47,808 nucleotides of DNA from an uncultured SAR86 cluster bacterium (GTDB lineage Bacteria; Pseudomonadota; Gammaproteobacteria; Magnimaribacterales; D2472): NCBI GenBank assembly GCA_902617045.1, contig CACMVA010000006.1, forward strand, positions 1-47,808. The letters run 5' to 3'. The notes beneath the pieces were generated by a model. That model did not search any database and had not been told where the DNA came from. It saw only the letters and a list, made by a program, of their open reading frames with translations. Shown here piece after piece: positions 15,489-24,097 of the stretch. How positions within the stretch are numbered: the stretch's first letter is position 1; each line of letters begins with the position of its first letter. The position numbers were made by a program, and so were the translations under genes.

Positions 15489-15992
15489 CTAGTGATTGTA
15501 ATAATGTTCTTCCATTTCATCTACCAAATCATGTACATCTTTGGAATCAATATTCATTTTTAATTCAGCAAGTTTTTGATTCCATGTAAGTCCATTTCTC
15601 ATCGAGTCCCATATATCCATAATTATAAATCGAAGAAACATCTTAAAATCTCTTATTAGAACTGAATTCATATCATCATTAAAACATCTCTGAATATCCT
15701 CCAGTTCGTTTTTAATTTTACTAAGTTCGTTCTTATGATTCTTTATGACAATATCTTGAATTTCTTTTGGCATATTGGATGTTCTAGGATAAAAAGGAGT
15801 TGTCCTTTTCAACTCATCTTTATCAGTTTCTTTAAGTTCATTTTTCGTAGCGCATTCAAAAAGAAATTCACGAAGTCGCATTGCACCACATGTACTGCAT
15901 GTAGTTTGCATACACCATTTTTTATTTATGGCAACTTGATATGAATTCACTAAGTAATTTTCTTTACGATAGTCTTCAAATGTTTTTAACAT
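15489..15992 (-). CDS. Unknown 167-residue protein with Cys cluster (module 2 cargo)
   Basis: I do not recognise the family. Near the N-terminus NKKWCMQTTCSTCGAMRLREFLFEC has a C-x4-C-x2-C arrangement plus a fourth cysteine 12 residues later, which looks like a metal-binding (zinc or Fe-S) site. Residues about 80-100 (HKNELSKIKNELEDIQRC) are predicted helical, perhaps coiled coil. The C-terminus is acidic (DSKDVHDLVDEMEEHYYNH). The ATG start is the first in frame. It is the last full gene of module 2 and is separated by 47 bp from the oppositely oriented small membrane protein gene. A regulatory or nucleic-acid-binding role is possible but unproven. Confidence 0.6.
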   Translation of the reverse strand: MLKTFEDYRKENYLVNSYQVAINKKWCMQTTCSTCGAMRLREFLFECATKNELKETDKDELKRTTPFYPRTSNMPKEIQDIVIKNHKNELSKIKNELEDIQRCFNDDMNSVLIRDFKMFLRFIIMDIWDSMRNGLTWNQKLAELKMNIDSKDVHDLVDEMEEHYYNH

Positions 15993-16039
15993 CTTAAGCG
16001 TAGTTTGTTTTTTTTATAATCATTGTCTAACATTGCTTA

Positions 16040-16228
16040 GTGAGTATAACCGAAATTTTTATCCTAATTTTTATGTCATTATTTGGTGGAGTAACCTTAT
16101 ATATGCTTTTGGTAACTTGGAATTGGTGGTACGAACATAATTCTGATAACAAAAAAATTAAAAATGGAAAGGATGTTGGAACATTAATCGGTTGTATCTT
16201 AATTATTTTATTTTTTATATTGAGATGA
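16040..16228 (+). CDS. Small membrane protein (module 2 cargo)
   Basis: A 62-residue frame from GTG, or 51 residues from the ATG at 16073. Two hydrophobic segments are seen: IFILIFMSLFGGVTLYMLLV (residues 6-25) and VGTLIGCILIILFFIL at the C-terminus, separated by a Trp/Lys-rich loop (WNWWYEHNSDNKKIKNGKD). The family is not recognised. It is the only gene of the modules that runs against guaA, and it sits between two minus-strand genes. Two-helix proteins of this size occur as toxins, holin-like factors or small inner-membrane subunits; I cannot choose among these. It may be a non-coding chance ORF, but the coherent hydropathy argues for a real gene. Confidence 0.45.
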   Translation: MSITEIFILIFMSLFGGVTLYMLLVTWNWWYEHNSDNKKIKNGKDVGTLIGCILIILFFILR

Positions 16229-16249
16229 TAGAGACATAATAATCTTTTG

Positions 16250-16564
16250 TCATTTTTGATAAAGATTCACTTTTCTTAACAACTTATTTATAAAAAGTAT
16301 ATTAGATTCAATTTTTATTAATGTATTTTTATTTCTTTTCATGGAATCTTCGATTTCCTTAATATTTTTTTTTACCAAAAATTGGCAATACTTATCATCA
16401 CCAAGCAAACTATTAAAAAATTTGTGATGTTTTTTAAAACTTGCTTTAGTATCAAGACATACTTTTTTGTTAACTTTAAACTGTTCGAGAGTATCTTGAT
16501 ACCATTTATAGTTATCTAATGCCTCTTGATCAATTAAATAAGGAAAAAGTTCAGTCTGTCTCAT
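16250..16564 (-). CDS. Unknown 104-residue helical protein (module 2 cargo)
   Basis: I start it at the ATG at 16564 (MRQTELFPYLIDQEAL), six bases after the stop of the MORN lipoprotein; a longer frame would overlap that gene's end. The protein is Lys-rich and probably all helical, with heptad-like stretches (KKNIKEIEDSMKRNKNTLIKIESNILFINKLLRKVN, described here as residues 70-105) that suggest a coiled coil. There are no membrane segments and no recognised domain. Its position right behind the MORN protein suggests co-transcription. Confidence 0.55.
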   Translation of the reverse strand: MRQTELFPYLIDQEALDNYKWYQDTLEQFKVNKKVCLDTKASFKKHHKFFNSLLGDDKYCQFLVKKNIKEIEDSMKRNKNTLIKIESNILFINKLLRKVNLYQK

Positions 16565-16569
16565 TATTA

Positions 16570-17754
16570 TTAAAGCACAATACTCCAAACAGGACCGGGA
16601 GAAGGACTTTCAGTTAATTTTCCATCTTGGTCATATTCTTCGAATCCATCTTCAATGTAACCATCTTTAAAAAATCCTCGCATGTGAAGGGTTCCATCGG
16701 AACGCCACCTTTGATAAAAACCGTTTTTCAAACTATTTTTGATTTCATATTCATATGCTAATTGTGCAACTCCATCAAATGGATTTGGGTCTATGTAATA
16801 ATCAAAAATAATTCCATTCTCTATAACATCATTATTTTTGTCATAATATATCGATGAGTTTTTTTCCAAAACTCCATTATTATAATACTTCACAAACTTT
16901 GGACTTCCATTCTCGTAGTACGCCTTTAAAACGCCGTCTAAAGTAAATGATTTGTTTTCTAAAAGATTTGCATCAAAAATCAAATTGCCCTGTTTGTTAA
17001 AAAATTTCCAGTTATTATTTTTATAACCTTGATTATTTGTGAACTCTGATTTCAAGGTCCCGTCATCCCAATAAGAATAATCAACAGATAAAATATCAGT
17101 TCGTCCTTCATATAAGACTTCTTTATCTAATTGTTGTTTTTCATCAAAGTACTTAATTACTCCATCTAGAAATCCATCAAGATAAGTTCCTTTTTCTTTC
17201 AATATCGAGTTATTTCTATAAATACTATAAGAACCATTTCTCATTCCATTTTTCATTTTAAATCTTCCTGTTAATATGGAATTGGTATATTCTTCGTCAA
17301 GTTCTACTTCCGAGGTTGAATTGTTAAAATGCCGCTTTAAATATAATTCTCCATTCTCTTTATAATATTTTGTAATTCCTACTTCTTTTCCATTTTTATA
17401 TATACCTTGACGAGCAAGTTGACCATTTTCCCAAAACATTTCATAGATACCATCTTTATATCCAGAAATGTAAATTTCTCTACTACTAAGTTGACCAGAT
17501 GGATAATAACTGTCATAAGTACCGTTAAGTAACCCATTTTTGTAATCTTTTCTCTCAGACAAATTTCCGGCACTGTATATCTCTACTGTCCCTTGAACTA
17601 ACTCGTTTGTGTCCTGAAGATATAAAAGATTATTTCTTATTAAAAAAGGACCTGTGACAACCCTAGAACTATTTTCATTTTCTTTTGTGAATTCATCTTG
17701 CTGAGAGCATGAGAAAATAACTAATAATAAAAAAAATTGAGCAAAATTTTTCAT
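16570..17754 (-). CDS. MORN-repeat (YwqK-like) lipoprotein
   Basis: A 394-residue protein with a lipoprotein signal peptide: MKNFAQFFLLLVIFSC, lipobox cysteine at residue 16. The rest is a series of MORN_2-type repeats of about 20-23 residues with the Y-x-x-G-x-x-x-G-x-x-x-x-[YFW]-[YFW]-x-x-G-x-L pattern, for example YKNGLLNGTYDSYYPSGQL, YISGYKDGIYEMFWENGQL and YKNGKEVGITKYYKENGEL. Proteins of this kind are annotated as YwqK-family antitoxin repeats, but most are not proven antitoxins. It is the first gene of module 2, 8 bp behind the shared 24-bp block. It likely sits on the periplasmic or outer face of the outer membrane, as a cell-surface or immunity-type protein. Confidence 0.82.
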   Translation of the reverse strand: MKNFAQFFLLLVIFSCSQQDEFTKENENSSRVVTGPFLIRNNLLYLQDTNELVQGTVEIYSAGNLSERKDYKNGLLNGTYDSYYPSGQLSSREIYISGYKDGIYEMFWENGQLARQGIYKNGKEVGITKYYKENGELYLKRHFNNSTSEVELDEEYTNSILTGRFKMKNGMRNGSYSIYRNNSILKEKGTYLDGFLDGVIKYFDEKQQLDKEVLYEGRTDILSVDYSYWDDGTLKSEFTNNQGYKNNNWKFFNKQGNLIFDANLLENKSFTLDGVLKAYYENGSPKFVKYYNNGVLEKNSSIYYDKNNDVIENGIIFDYYIDPNPFDGVAQLAYEYEIKNSLKNGFYQRWRSDGTLHMRGFFKDGYIEDGFEEYDQDGKLTESPSPGPVWSIVL

Positions 17755-17762
17755 GAATAAAT

Positions 17763-17792
17763 TATGCCATGAACTTATGACTTTCAGTAGTT
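17763..17792. repeat. Module-end block, copy 2: 24-bp shared sequence plus degenerate guaA tail
   Basis: Bases 17763-17786 are identical to 15263-15286. The adjoining CAGTAGTT matches the guaA tail CAATAGTT with one change. It lies 8 bp before the ATG of the MORN lipoprotein, the same spacing as in module 1. Confidence 0.75.
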
Positions 17793-17850
17793 CTTGAAAT
17801 GTGTCAGATATGTATTTTTAAGACTTTGAAACGTGCATTCCTACATTGAA

Positions 17851-17867
17851 ATGACAAGATGTGTCAT
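17851..17867. repeat. Inverted repeat ATGACA-AGATG-TGTCAT in module 2 end
   Basis: Six-bp perfect arms, core TGACA-N5-TGTCA, as in module 1 at 15341-15355. A hairpin AAGTAC...GTACTT with a 9-base loop (17873-17893) follows before the guaA stop, as the hairpin at 15361-15383 does in module 1. The hairpin may also end guaA transcription. Confidence 0.5.
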
Positions 17868-17896
17868 ACGTAAAGTACTGATATAAGGTACTTATT

Positions 17897-19462
17897 TCAT
17901 TCCCACTCAATAGTTGCAGGAGGTTTGCTTGAAATGTCATAAACAACTCTACTGACTTCCTCTATTTCATTTACAATTCGATTTGACACACGTTCTAAGA
18001 AATCATATGGAAGATTAGCCCATCTCGCTGTCATAAAATCTACTGTTTCAACTGCTCTTAAGGCAATAACATCTGCATATCTTCTCTCGTCTCCAACTAC
18101 ACCAACAGATTTTACAGGCAATAAGACAGCAAATGCTTGACTAACTTTTTCATATAGTCCTGCATTTATAAGCTCTTGAATAAAAATATTATCTGCTTCT
18201 TGTAAGATTAATGTTTTTTCTTTTGTAACCTCACCAATAATTCTTACCCCCAATCCTGGTCCAGGAAAAGGATGTCTTTCTAACATTTCTTTTGGAATTC
18301 CTAGTTCAATTCCCATTCTTCTTACTTCATCTTTAAACAGATCTCTTAAAGGTTCAATTAGATCTAGTTCCATTTCTTCAGGTAGTCCACCAACATTATG
18401 ATGAGACTTAATAACTCTTGCTTCATTTGATTCAGAGCCTGATGATTCTATTACATCTGGATAAATAGTTCCTTGAGCTAAGAACTTTATATCTTTCAAT
18501 TTTATTGCCTCAGAATCAAAAACGTCTATAAAAGTTCTCCCTATAATTTTTCTTTTTTGCTCAGGATCATCAATATTTTCAAGATGTCTTAGAAATAAAT
18601 CTTGGCTATTAGATTTAATAACATTCAGCTTCATATTTTCTTTAAAAGTTTGCATAACTTGTTCACTTTCACCTTTTCTCAATAGTCCGTTATCAACAAA
18701 AACGCATGTTAGATTCTTTCCAATCGCTTTATTTAATAATACAGCCGTAACTGAGGAATCAACTCCACCTGAAAGTCCTAATAGAACCTTGTGGTTGCTT
18801 ACTTTTTGTTTTATTTCTTCAATTCTAGAAGATATTAAGTCATCCATTTTCCAATCATCATTTGCGTTACACACATTGAAAACAAAATTCTTAAGAATTA
18901 ATGATCCATCTTCAGTATGTGTTACCTCTGGATGAAATTGAAGTGCATAAATTGGTAAGTTTTTATGTTGCATCGCTGCTATAGGTGCGGTGGAAGTTGA
19001 TGCTGTTAATTCAAATTTATCAGGTAAATCTTGAACTTGGTCACCATGACTCATCCATACGTTAACTTTTCTCTTTAAATTTTTAAACAATAATGAATCT
19101 GTAACTATTTCAAGCTCAGCATGACCAAACTCTTTTTTATCTGTAGATACAACATGGCCTCCCATTTGCTCTGCCAAAGTTTGCATTCCATAACAGATTC
19201 CAAGAAGTGGAACATTTAAATCGAAAATTACTTGAGGTACCCTTGGCGTAAAGCTATTTGTTACTGAGTTAGGACCTCCAGAGAGAATAATTCCCTTGGG
19301 ATTAAGTTTAATTATTTTTTCTTCATTAATATCCCAAGGAAGGATTTCTGAATAAACATCAAGTTCTCTGACACGTCTTGCAATTAACTGAGTGTACTGA
19401 GACCCAAAATCAAGAACTAATATAGTATCAATCTTTTTTTTATTAACAGATAGGTTGCTCAT
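17897..19462 (-). CDS. guaA: GMP synthase (glutamine-hydrolysing)
   Basis: Converts XMP, glutamine and ATP to GMP. The 521 residues start at the ATG giving [10 protein letters not shown] (a TTG lies one codon upstream). Class I amidotransferase domain: [22 protein letters not shown] with the nucleophile Cys, and [13 protein letters not shown] with His and Glu. ATP pyrophosphatase domain: [19 protein letters not shown]-loop, then [10 protein letters not shown] and the dimerisation domain with [17 protein letters not shown]. It ends in the canonical [10 protein letters not shown]. The final codons form the direct repeat that bounds the two adjacent modules, so this is the insertion target; the gene itself is intact. 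It lies 6 bp downstream of guaB, a guaBA operon. Confidence 0.98.
   Translation of the reverse strand: MSNLSVNKKKIDTILVLDFGSQYTQLIARRVRELDVYSEILPWDINEEKIIKLNPKGIILSGGPNSVTNSFTPRVPQVIFDLNVPLLGICYGMQTLAEQMGGHVVSTDKKEFGHAELEIVTDSLLFKNLKRKVNVWMSHGDQVQDLPDKFELTASTSTAPIAAMQHKNLPIYALQFHPEVTHTEDGSLILKNFVFNVCNANDDWKMDDLISSRIEEIKQKVSNHKVLLGLSGGVDSSVTAVLLNKAIGKNLTCVFVDNGLLRKGESEQVMQTFKENMKLNVIKSNSQDLFLRHLENIDDPEQKRKIIGRTFIDVFDSEAIKLKDIKFLAQGTIYPDVIESSGSESNEARVIKSHHNVGGLPEEMELDLIEPLRDLFKDEVRRMGIELGIPKEMLERHPFPGPGLGVRIIGEVTKEKTLILQEADNIFIQELINAGLYEKVSQAFAVLLPVKSVGVVGDERRYADVIALRAVETVDFMTARWANLPYDFLERVSNRIVNEIEEVSRVVYDISSKPPATIEWE
17899..17918. repeat. guaA-tail direct repeat, copy 3 (inside the guaA 3' end)
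   Basis: The native copy: ATTCCCACTCAATAGTTGCA on the plus strand, complementary to the codons for the last residues of GuaA. It is identical over 20 bp to 13885-13904 and over 14 bp (TCCCACTCAATAGT) to 15400-15413. This is the likely attachment site of the tandem modules. Confidence 0.85.
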
Positions 19463-19468
19463 CAATTA

Positions 19469-20932
19469 TTAGCTTCTTTGATAATTAGGAGCCTCTTTAG
19501 TTATCATCACATCATGTACATGGCTTTCAGCCATTCCAGCATTAGTTATTTCAACAAATTGACTTTCTAACTGCATAGCTCTAATGTCTTTACAGCCAAC
19601 ATATCCCATGCTTTGTCTTAAACCACCCTCAAGTTGATTTATTACATTTATAACTAACCCTTTATAAGGCACTCTTCCCTCAATGCCTTCAGGAACTAAT
19701 TTATCTGACTGAATATCTTCTTGAAGATACCTGTTTGCGTCATTTCTTTCTGTCATTGCACCAATAGATCCCATACCCCTATATGTCTTAAAACTTCTTC
19801 CTTGAAAAAGCTCTACTTTACCAGGCGCCTCTTCGGTACCAGCAAATAAACTACCGAGCATAACTGAATCAGCTCCTGCAGATATTGCCTTTGCTATATC
19901 ACCTGAAAATCTTATTCCACCATCTGCAATAATTTTTACATTATTTTTTTTGAGAGCTTCTTTTATTTGAAGAATTGCTGTTATTTGAGGAACTCCAATA
20001 CCTGCAATAATTCTTGTAGTACAAATTGACCCTGGACCCATGCCAACTTTAACTGCATTAACTCCAGCTTTTGCTAATTCTATTGCAGCATCAGCTGTAG
20101 CTATATTACCTCCAATGATTTCAATATCATTAAATTCATTTCTTATAGCTTTTATAGTCTGTAAAACATTTTTTGAGTGGCCATGCGCACTATCAATAAC
20201 AAAAACATCAACTCCAGCTTCAAAAAGTGCTTCAGCTCTCTCTAGAGTATTTTCCTCTGTACCTATAGCAGCAGCAACTCTTAATCTTCCAGAATTGTCT
20301 TTAGTTGCATTAGGATGTTGTGCAGATTTTTCAATATCTTTCATCGTAACAAGTCCTGATAAATTTTTGTTTTCATCTAAAACTAAAACTTTCTCAATTC
20401 TATTTTGATACATTAATTGCATTACATCCTCTTGCGCAAAACCTTCATCAACAGTGACAAGTTTTTCAAATGGAGTCATGATTGTTGAAACATTAGAATC
20501 CATATTTTCTGCATATCTGAAATCTCTTCCTGTAACGATACCTTTTAATTGACCATTATCTACTACAGGCATCCCTGAAATACTTAGTTCATTTGTAAGA
20601 TTTTTGAGTTCTTCAATTGAATTTGTTGAGCTAATGGTAACAGGGTCACGAACAATTCCACTTTCATATTTTTTTACTGATTTTACTTCACTCGCCTGTT
20701 TTTCAATTGAGTTATTTTTATGTATAACCCCAATTCCTCCAGCCTCAGCAAGCGATATAGCCATTTTTGACTCAGTTACAGTGTCCATTGCAGCTGATAA
20801 TAACGGCATTCTAAGTGAAATTTTTTCGGTTAAGCTTGAAGAAATGTCAACTTCGCTTGGGAGAAAGTCACTGTACCGAGGAAGAAGTAAGACGTCATCG
20901 AAAGTTAACGCTTTATGTTTTAATTTTTCCAT
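19469..20932 (-). CDS. guaB: IMP dehydrogenase
   Basis: Oxidises IMP to XMP with NAD+, the first committed step to GMP. The 487 residues match the family. TIM-barrel parts include [19 protein letters not shown] at the N-terminus, [38 protein letters not shown] with the catalytic Cys in GSICTTR, and [17 protein letters not shown] in the flap. Two CBS domains are inserted at about residues 95-205 ([40 protein letters not shown]), as is usual. guaA follows after a few bases. The gene is ordinary in all respects. Confidence 0.98.
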   Translation of the reverse strand: MEKLKHKALTFDDVLLLPRYSDFLPSEVDISSSLTEKISLRMPLLSAAMDTVTESKMAISLAEAGGIGVIHKNNSIEKQASEVKSVKKYESGIVRDPVTISSTNSIEELKNLTNELSISGMPVVDNGQLKGIVTGRDFRYAENMDSNVSTIMTPFEKLVTVDEGFAQEDVMQLMYQNRIEKVLVLDENKNLSGLVTMKDIEKSAQHPNATKDNSGRLRVAAAIGTEENTLERAEALFEAGVDVFVIDSAHGHSKNVLQTIKAIRNEFNDIEIIGGNIATADAAIELAKAGVNAVKVGMGPGSICTTRIIAGIGVPQITAILQIKEALKKNNVKIIADGGIRFSGDIAKAISAGADSVMLGSLFAGTEEAPGKVELFQGRSFKTYRGMGSIGAMTERNDANRYLQEDIQSDKLVPEGIEGRVPYKGLVINVINQLEGGLRQSMGYVGCKDIRAMQLESQFVEITNAGMAESHVHDVMITKEAPNYQRS

Positions 20933-20986
20933 ATCAGATTATATCCAAACCATTTAAGAAAAAAAAGGATATAAATGAACAGATAA

Positions 20987-21550
20987 CTATTGTTTATTTT
21001 GAATATTTGAAATTAAATCCTTTAATTCAGGCTTATTCTTTTCAATCTCTTCAACAGAGAGGCCGTCCAACTCATGAGGAAATACAAGCCATTTATTAGT
21101 CTCATGAAGGAAATAATCTGGAATATTTTTTGTAAGATTTTTATCAGGTTTAAAGTATGGAGTAGCAACTTTAATTTGAGGAGTATTTTTTTTGCATGCA
21201 GATTTTATGTCGCTGATTATTTGTTGTATTGAATGTCCAGTATCATGAACATCATCTACAATTAGAAGTCTGTCCTCTGATTCTAGTTGTCTAATGACAT
21301 AATTAAGGCCGTAAACTTGAACTGTTTCTCTTTTTTCGTCAATTCCAGAATAGTATGAAGTTCTTATTGCGACATGATCTGATTTGATCCCAAGATAACT
21401 TAAAAATTCTTGAACAGCTATGCCAATTGGAGCTCCGCCCCTCCAAACACCAACGATATAATTTGGCTCAAAACCGCTTTCGTAAACATTCCAAGCTAAT
21501 TTGAATGAATCTTTAAGAAGATCTTCAGATTTTATGAACAATTTATCCAT
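20987..21550 (-). CDS. Hypoxanthine/xanthine phosphoribosyltransferase-like protein
   Basis: A 187-residue type I phosphoribosyltransferase. NYIVGVWRGGAPIGIAVQEFL is the conserved pyrophosphate-binding loop region, and DRLLIVDDVHDTGHSIQQII is the PRPP-binding motif (V-D-D-x-x-D-T-G). The C-terminal half (YFLHETNKWLVFPHELDGLSVEEI) carries the W-[IL]-V-[FY]-P-[WH]-E type motif found in Gpt-like and archaeal-type Hpt enzymes. It is expected to make IMP, XMP or GMP from the free base. It lies 54 bp upstream of guaB on the same strand, and the next genes are a TonB receptor and a purine permease. This placement supports a purine rather than pyrimidine role. Confidence 0.85.
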   Translation of the reverse strand: MDKLFIKSEDLLKDSFKLAWNVYESGFEPNYIVGVWRGGAPIGIAVQEFLSYLGIKSDHVAIRTSYYSGIDEKRETVQVYGLNYVIRQLESEDRLLIVDDVHDTGHSIQQIISDIKSACKKNTPQIKVATPYFKPDKNLTKNIPDYFLHETNKWLVFPHELDGLSVEEIEKNKPELKDLISNIQNKQ

Positions 21551-21604
21551 TTCTGAAATACAATAATTAAACTATTTGGATTATAGCTTTTTAATCAACT
21601 AAAA

Positions 21605-23935
21605 TCAGAAATCATAGCTTAATCTTGTCATAAACTGCCTAGGAGGAATAAATTCTTGCCCAGTAGCAGCAACACCAAAGACATCGGTCATTGATGAATT
21701 CATGCCATCTTCATCACCAGCATTTAGAAGCATAAAATCAACTCCAAGATTATTATTAAAATCTAATCCTACTGTAATGTTAAAAACTGTGTATCCAGGA
21801 ACAACGTCTACAACCGGATTGTTTGAAACACGCTGCATAAATTCAGATCTTTTTATATATTGAAATATAGCAGTCAAACCATTTCCAGAAGACAAAACTG
21901 TTTCGTATGTTAAAGTTGCATCAGCTGTAAAATCTGGAGTTTTTGCAAGCTCATTACCTTTTACATTTTCTCTCAAACCATATCGAATATCTTCTTGTCC
22001 AAAAAAGTAGCCGAAAGCAAGAACATTATCTAGAACTTCGTAATCAGCTGAAACCTCCGAATCAATTGATGCTAAATTCATATCAAAGGTCATGTTGTCT
22101 GAAATTAGCGCTGTAAATTCAAGCTCAATACCTGACATTTCTGATTCAGGTATATTTGCAACACCGCCTCTGTAAACATCTGGATCAGTAGCTTGAAATT
22201 GAAGATTCTCATAATCATATGAAAAAACTGCAACATTAGCTCTTGCCTTTCCATCTAAAAAGTCTGTTTTCATTCCAAATTCCATCGAGTCAACAGTCTC
22301 CGGTTCAAACTTTTGGTAAACCATTGGAGGAGCATTATCATCAAAGAAACCATATGTTAAGTTTGTACCACCAGGTTTATATCCTGTAGTAAATGAAGCA
22401 TAAACCATCGTTTCATCTGCAACATCAAATTCTCCAGTTATACGGCCTGTAACTTTATCTCCAGATCCCTCAGCTTGAAAAGGATCTACATTGAAGAAGT
22501 TAGTAACATCGGTTTCAAATGTATCATCAGAATACCTTAGTCCTGAAATTAATCTAAAAGTATCGCTAAAACTGTATGATGTCTCTACAAATACTGATTT
22601 TGATTCTCTTGAAGGGAATGCATCAGTAACAAAATCAAATTCTGCTGCAAATACGTCAAATCTTCCGGGTATCCCAAAATCATGTTCATAACAATAATTA
22701 GGATCTGCGAATGCTTCACCACAAACATATCTAATAACTCCATTTTGGTCATTATCAACATAACCTCTGATATGATTTTCGATTTCATGTTCCATGAAAA
22801 AAGCTCCAACAGTCCAATCTAATTTTCCATTAAGTGCAGGTTCGTTTGAAACTAAATTTATTTCAAAAGTTTTTGTTTCAACTATAGATGTTTCAGGTCT
22901 AAACTCCGCCATCGGATAATAAGGAGGCGTATAGATATATGGTAAAGCTGGTATTGATTGAACAATTTGGTCTTGATAATTATGTCTATCATTATCTCTA
23001 TCGACCAAAATATCATCTTCTTGTGAACTTGCTAATATTTTTAAGTTTGCGTACCCAAGATCTGACTCATATATAGCAGCAAAAACTTTCGATGTAAGTT
23101 CCTGTTTAGACATAGTATCTTGTGATAATTTTCTTTCATCGCTTGAAGCATCATCAATACCTTTCATTGCAGCACCGTTTCTATCAACATCGAAAAATTG
23201 ACCAAAAACTCTCAGAGAAGAAGTTTCAGATAAGTTAAACAACCAATCACTTCTTATACTAACGTTAGATGCATCATCTAAATCCTGCCCATTGACAATA
23301 TTTTCAGTAAACCCGTCTCTTTCAATTGTTGAGACTGAAAGTTTAGTTGCTACAGAATCAGAAATTGGGAAGTTTGTTGTAGCAGTTGCTTTTCTAAGAT
23401 CATAATCACCAATTGTGAGCGAAGCTTTTGTTGAAAATTCACTTGTGGAGGGCATTTTACTTACAACATTGATTGCTCCACCTGTAGCATTTTGACCAAA
23501 AAGAGTACCTTGCGGACCTCTCGCAACTTCAATACGCTCAACATCAACAAAGTCTGATTGCAGAGAAAATGGAGACGCAATAAATATGCCATCAAGGTGA
23601 TATGCAACTGATGGAGCAGCAATAGCATTTTGGTTTGTTTCATTACCAACGCCTCTTATAGATATAACAGTTTTATATCCTTCATTTTTAGCAACAGTTA
23701 CACCTGGTACTATTGCAGTTAAATCTACAAAAGATGTTATATTTTTTGCTTCTAATTCAGAATCAGTTATAGCTGTAACTGCTTGAGAAACTGTTTGAAG
23801 ACTTTCATCTCTTTTCTCAGCAGTAACTATTACATCCTCGATGATTTGCTCTTGTGATTGAATATGGTTAAAGCAAAATAAAAAGACAAATGTTAATAAG
23901 CTTAGTTTAAAAAAGTTAGGTTGTTTAAAAGTCAT
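21605..23935 (-). CDS. TonB-dependent outer-membrane receptor
   Basis: A 776-residue beta-barrel receptor. It has a signal peptide (MTFKQPNFFKLSLLTFVFLF, cleavage probably after HIQSQ) and a plug domain beginning EQIIEDVIVTAEKRDESLQTV (TonB-box-like start). Then come GVTVAKNEGYKTVISIRGVGN and VERIEVARGPQGTLFGQNATGGAINVVSK, the best-conserved plug signature. The C-terminal barrel ends in FMTRLSYDF with the terminal Phe needed for outer-membrane assembly. Its nearest relatives are the broad family called iron-complex or sterol/polymer receptors in marine Gammaproteobacteria. It is flanked by a purine phosphoribosyltransferase and a purine permease, so its ligand may be purine-containing, although the family alone does not say so. 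It is divergent from the permease across 162 bp. Confidence 0.93.
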   Translation of the reverse strand: MTFKQPNFFKLSLLTFVFLFCFNHIQSQEQIIEDVIVTAEKRDESLQTVSQAVTAITDSELEAKNITSFVDLTAIVPGVTVAKNEGYKTVISIRGVGNETNQNAIAAPSVAYHLDGIFIASPFSLQSDFVDVERIEVARGPQGTLFGQNATGGAINVVSKMPSTSEFSTKASLTIGDYDLRKATATTNFPISDSVATKLSVSTIERDGFTENIVNGQDLDDASNVSIRSDWLFNLSETSSLRVFGQFFDVDRNGAAMKGIDDASSDERKLSQDTMSKQELTSKVFAAIYESDLGYANLKILASSQEDDILVDRDNDRHNYQDQIVQSIPALPYIYTPPYYPMAEFRPETSIVETKTFEINLVSNEPALNGKLDWTVGAFFMEHEIENHIRGYVDNDQNGVIRYVCGEAFADPNYCYEHDFGIPGRFDVFAAEFDFVTDAFPSRESKSVFVETSYSFSDTFRLISGLRYSDDTFETDVTNFFNVDPFQAEGSGDKVTGRITGEFDVADETMVYASFTTGYKPGGTNLTYGFFDDNAPPMVYQKFEPETVDSMEFGMKTDFLDGKARANVAVFSYDYENLQFQATDPDVYRGGVANIPESEMSGIELEFTALISDNMTFDMNLASIDSEVSADYEVLDNVLAFGYFFGQEDIRYGLRENVKGNELAKTPDFTADATLTYETVLSSGNGLTAIFQYIKRSEFMQRVSNNPVVDVVPGYTVFNITVGLDFNNNLGVDFMLLNAGDEDGMNSSMTDVFGVAATGQEFIPPRQFMTRLSYDF

Positions 23936-24025
23936 TTTTAGGTCCCCGACTAAATGTATATTAATATTTTATATGCAAATTCTATGCCAAAAAAATAAGA
24001 TTAATTAATTCTTTTATTCTATAAA

Positions 24026-24050
24026 TATTTAACTATTAATTTGTTAAATA
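24026..24050. promoter_or_regulatory. Inverted repeat between TonB receptor and purine permease (possible operator)
   Basis: TATTTAAC-N9-GTTAAATA: 8-bp perfect arms, in the 162-bp divergent region at 23936-24097. Its place would let one regulator act on both genes. AT-richness makes chance palindromes common here. Confidence 0.35.
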
Positions 24051-24097
24051 AATGTATACTCTAAAATCTTAAAATAACTAAAATTCACAATATTTTT

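Larger units (their letters stand above)
15399..17898. mobile_element. Module 2: integrase-less element at the guaA 3' end (putative)
   Basis: A 2.5-kb unit between guaA-tail repeats at 15399-15413 and 17899-17918, directly next to guaA. It carries the shared 24-bp block (17763-17786), a MORN-repeat lipoprotein, a 104-residue coiled-coil-like protein, a small membrane protein on the opposite strand, a Cys-rich protein and a short tail ORF. TGTGTCA occurs at both ends (15457-15463, 15468-15474, 17800-17806, 17860-17866), the counterpart of TTTGTCA in module 1. No integrase or transposase is present. Order, spacing and repeats agree with a tandem insertion, but mobility is inferred. Confidence 0.6.

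Noticed and set aside
16570-17754. Toxin-antitoxin assignment from the YwqK name
   Set aside because: MORN repeats alone do not show antitoxin activity; no toxin is recognised next to it.
13885-17918. Insertion sequence or transposon origin of the guaA-adjacent units
   Set aside because: No transposase, no terminal inverted repeats at both unit ends, and boundaries that coincide with the guaA tail point to site-specific recombination instead.
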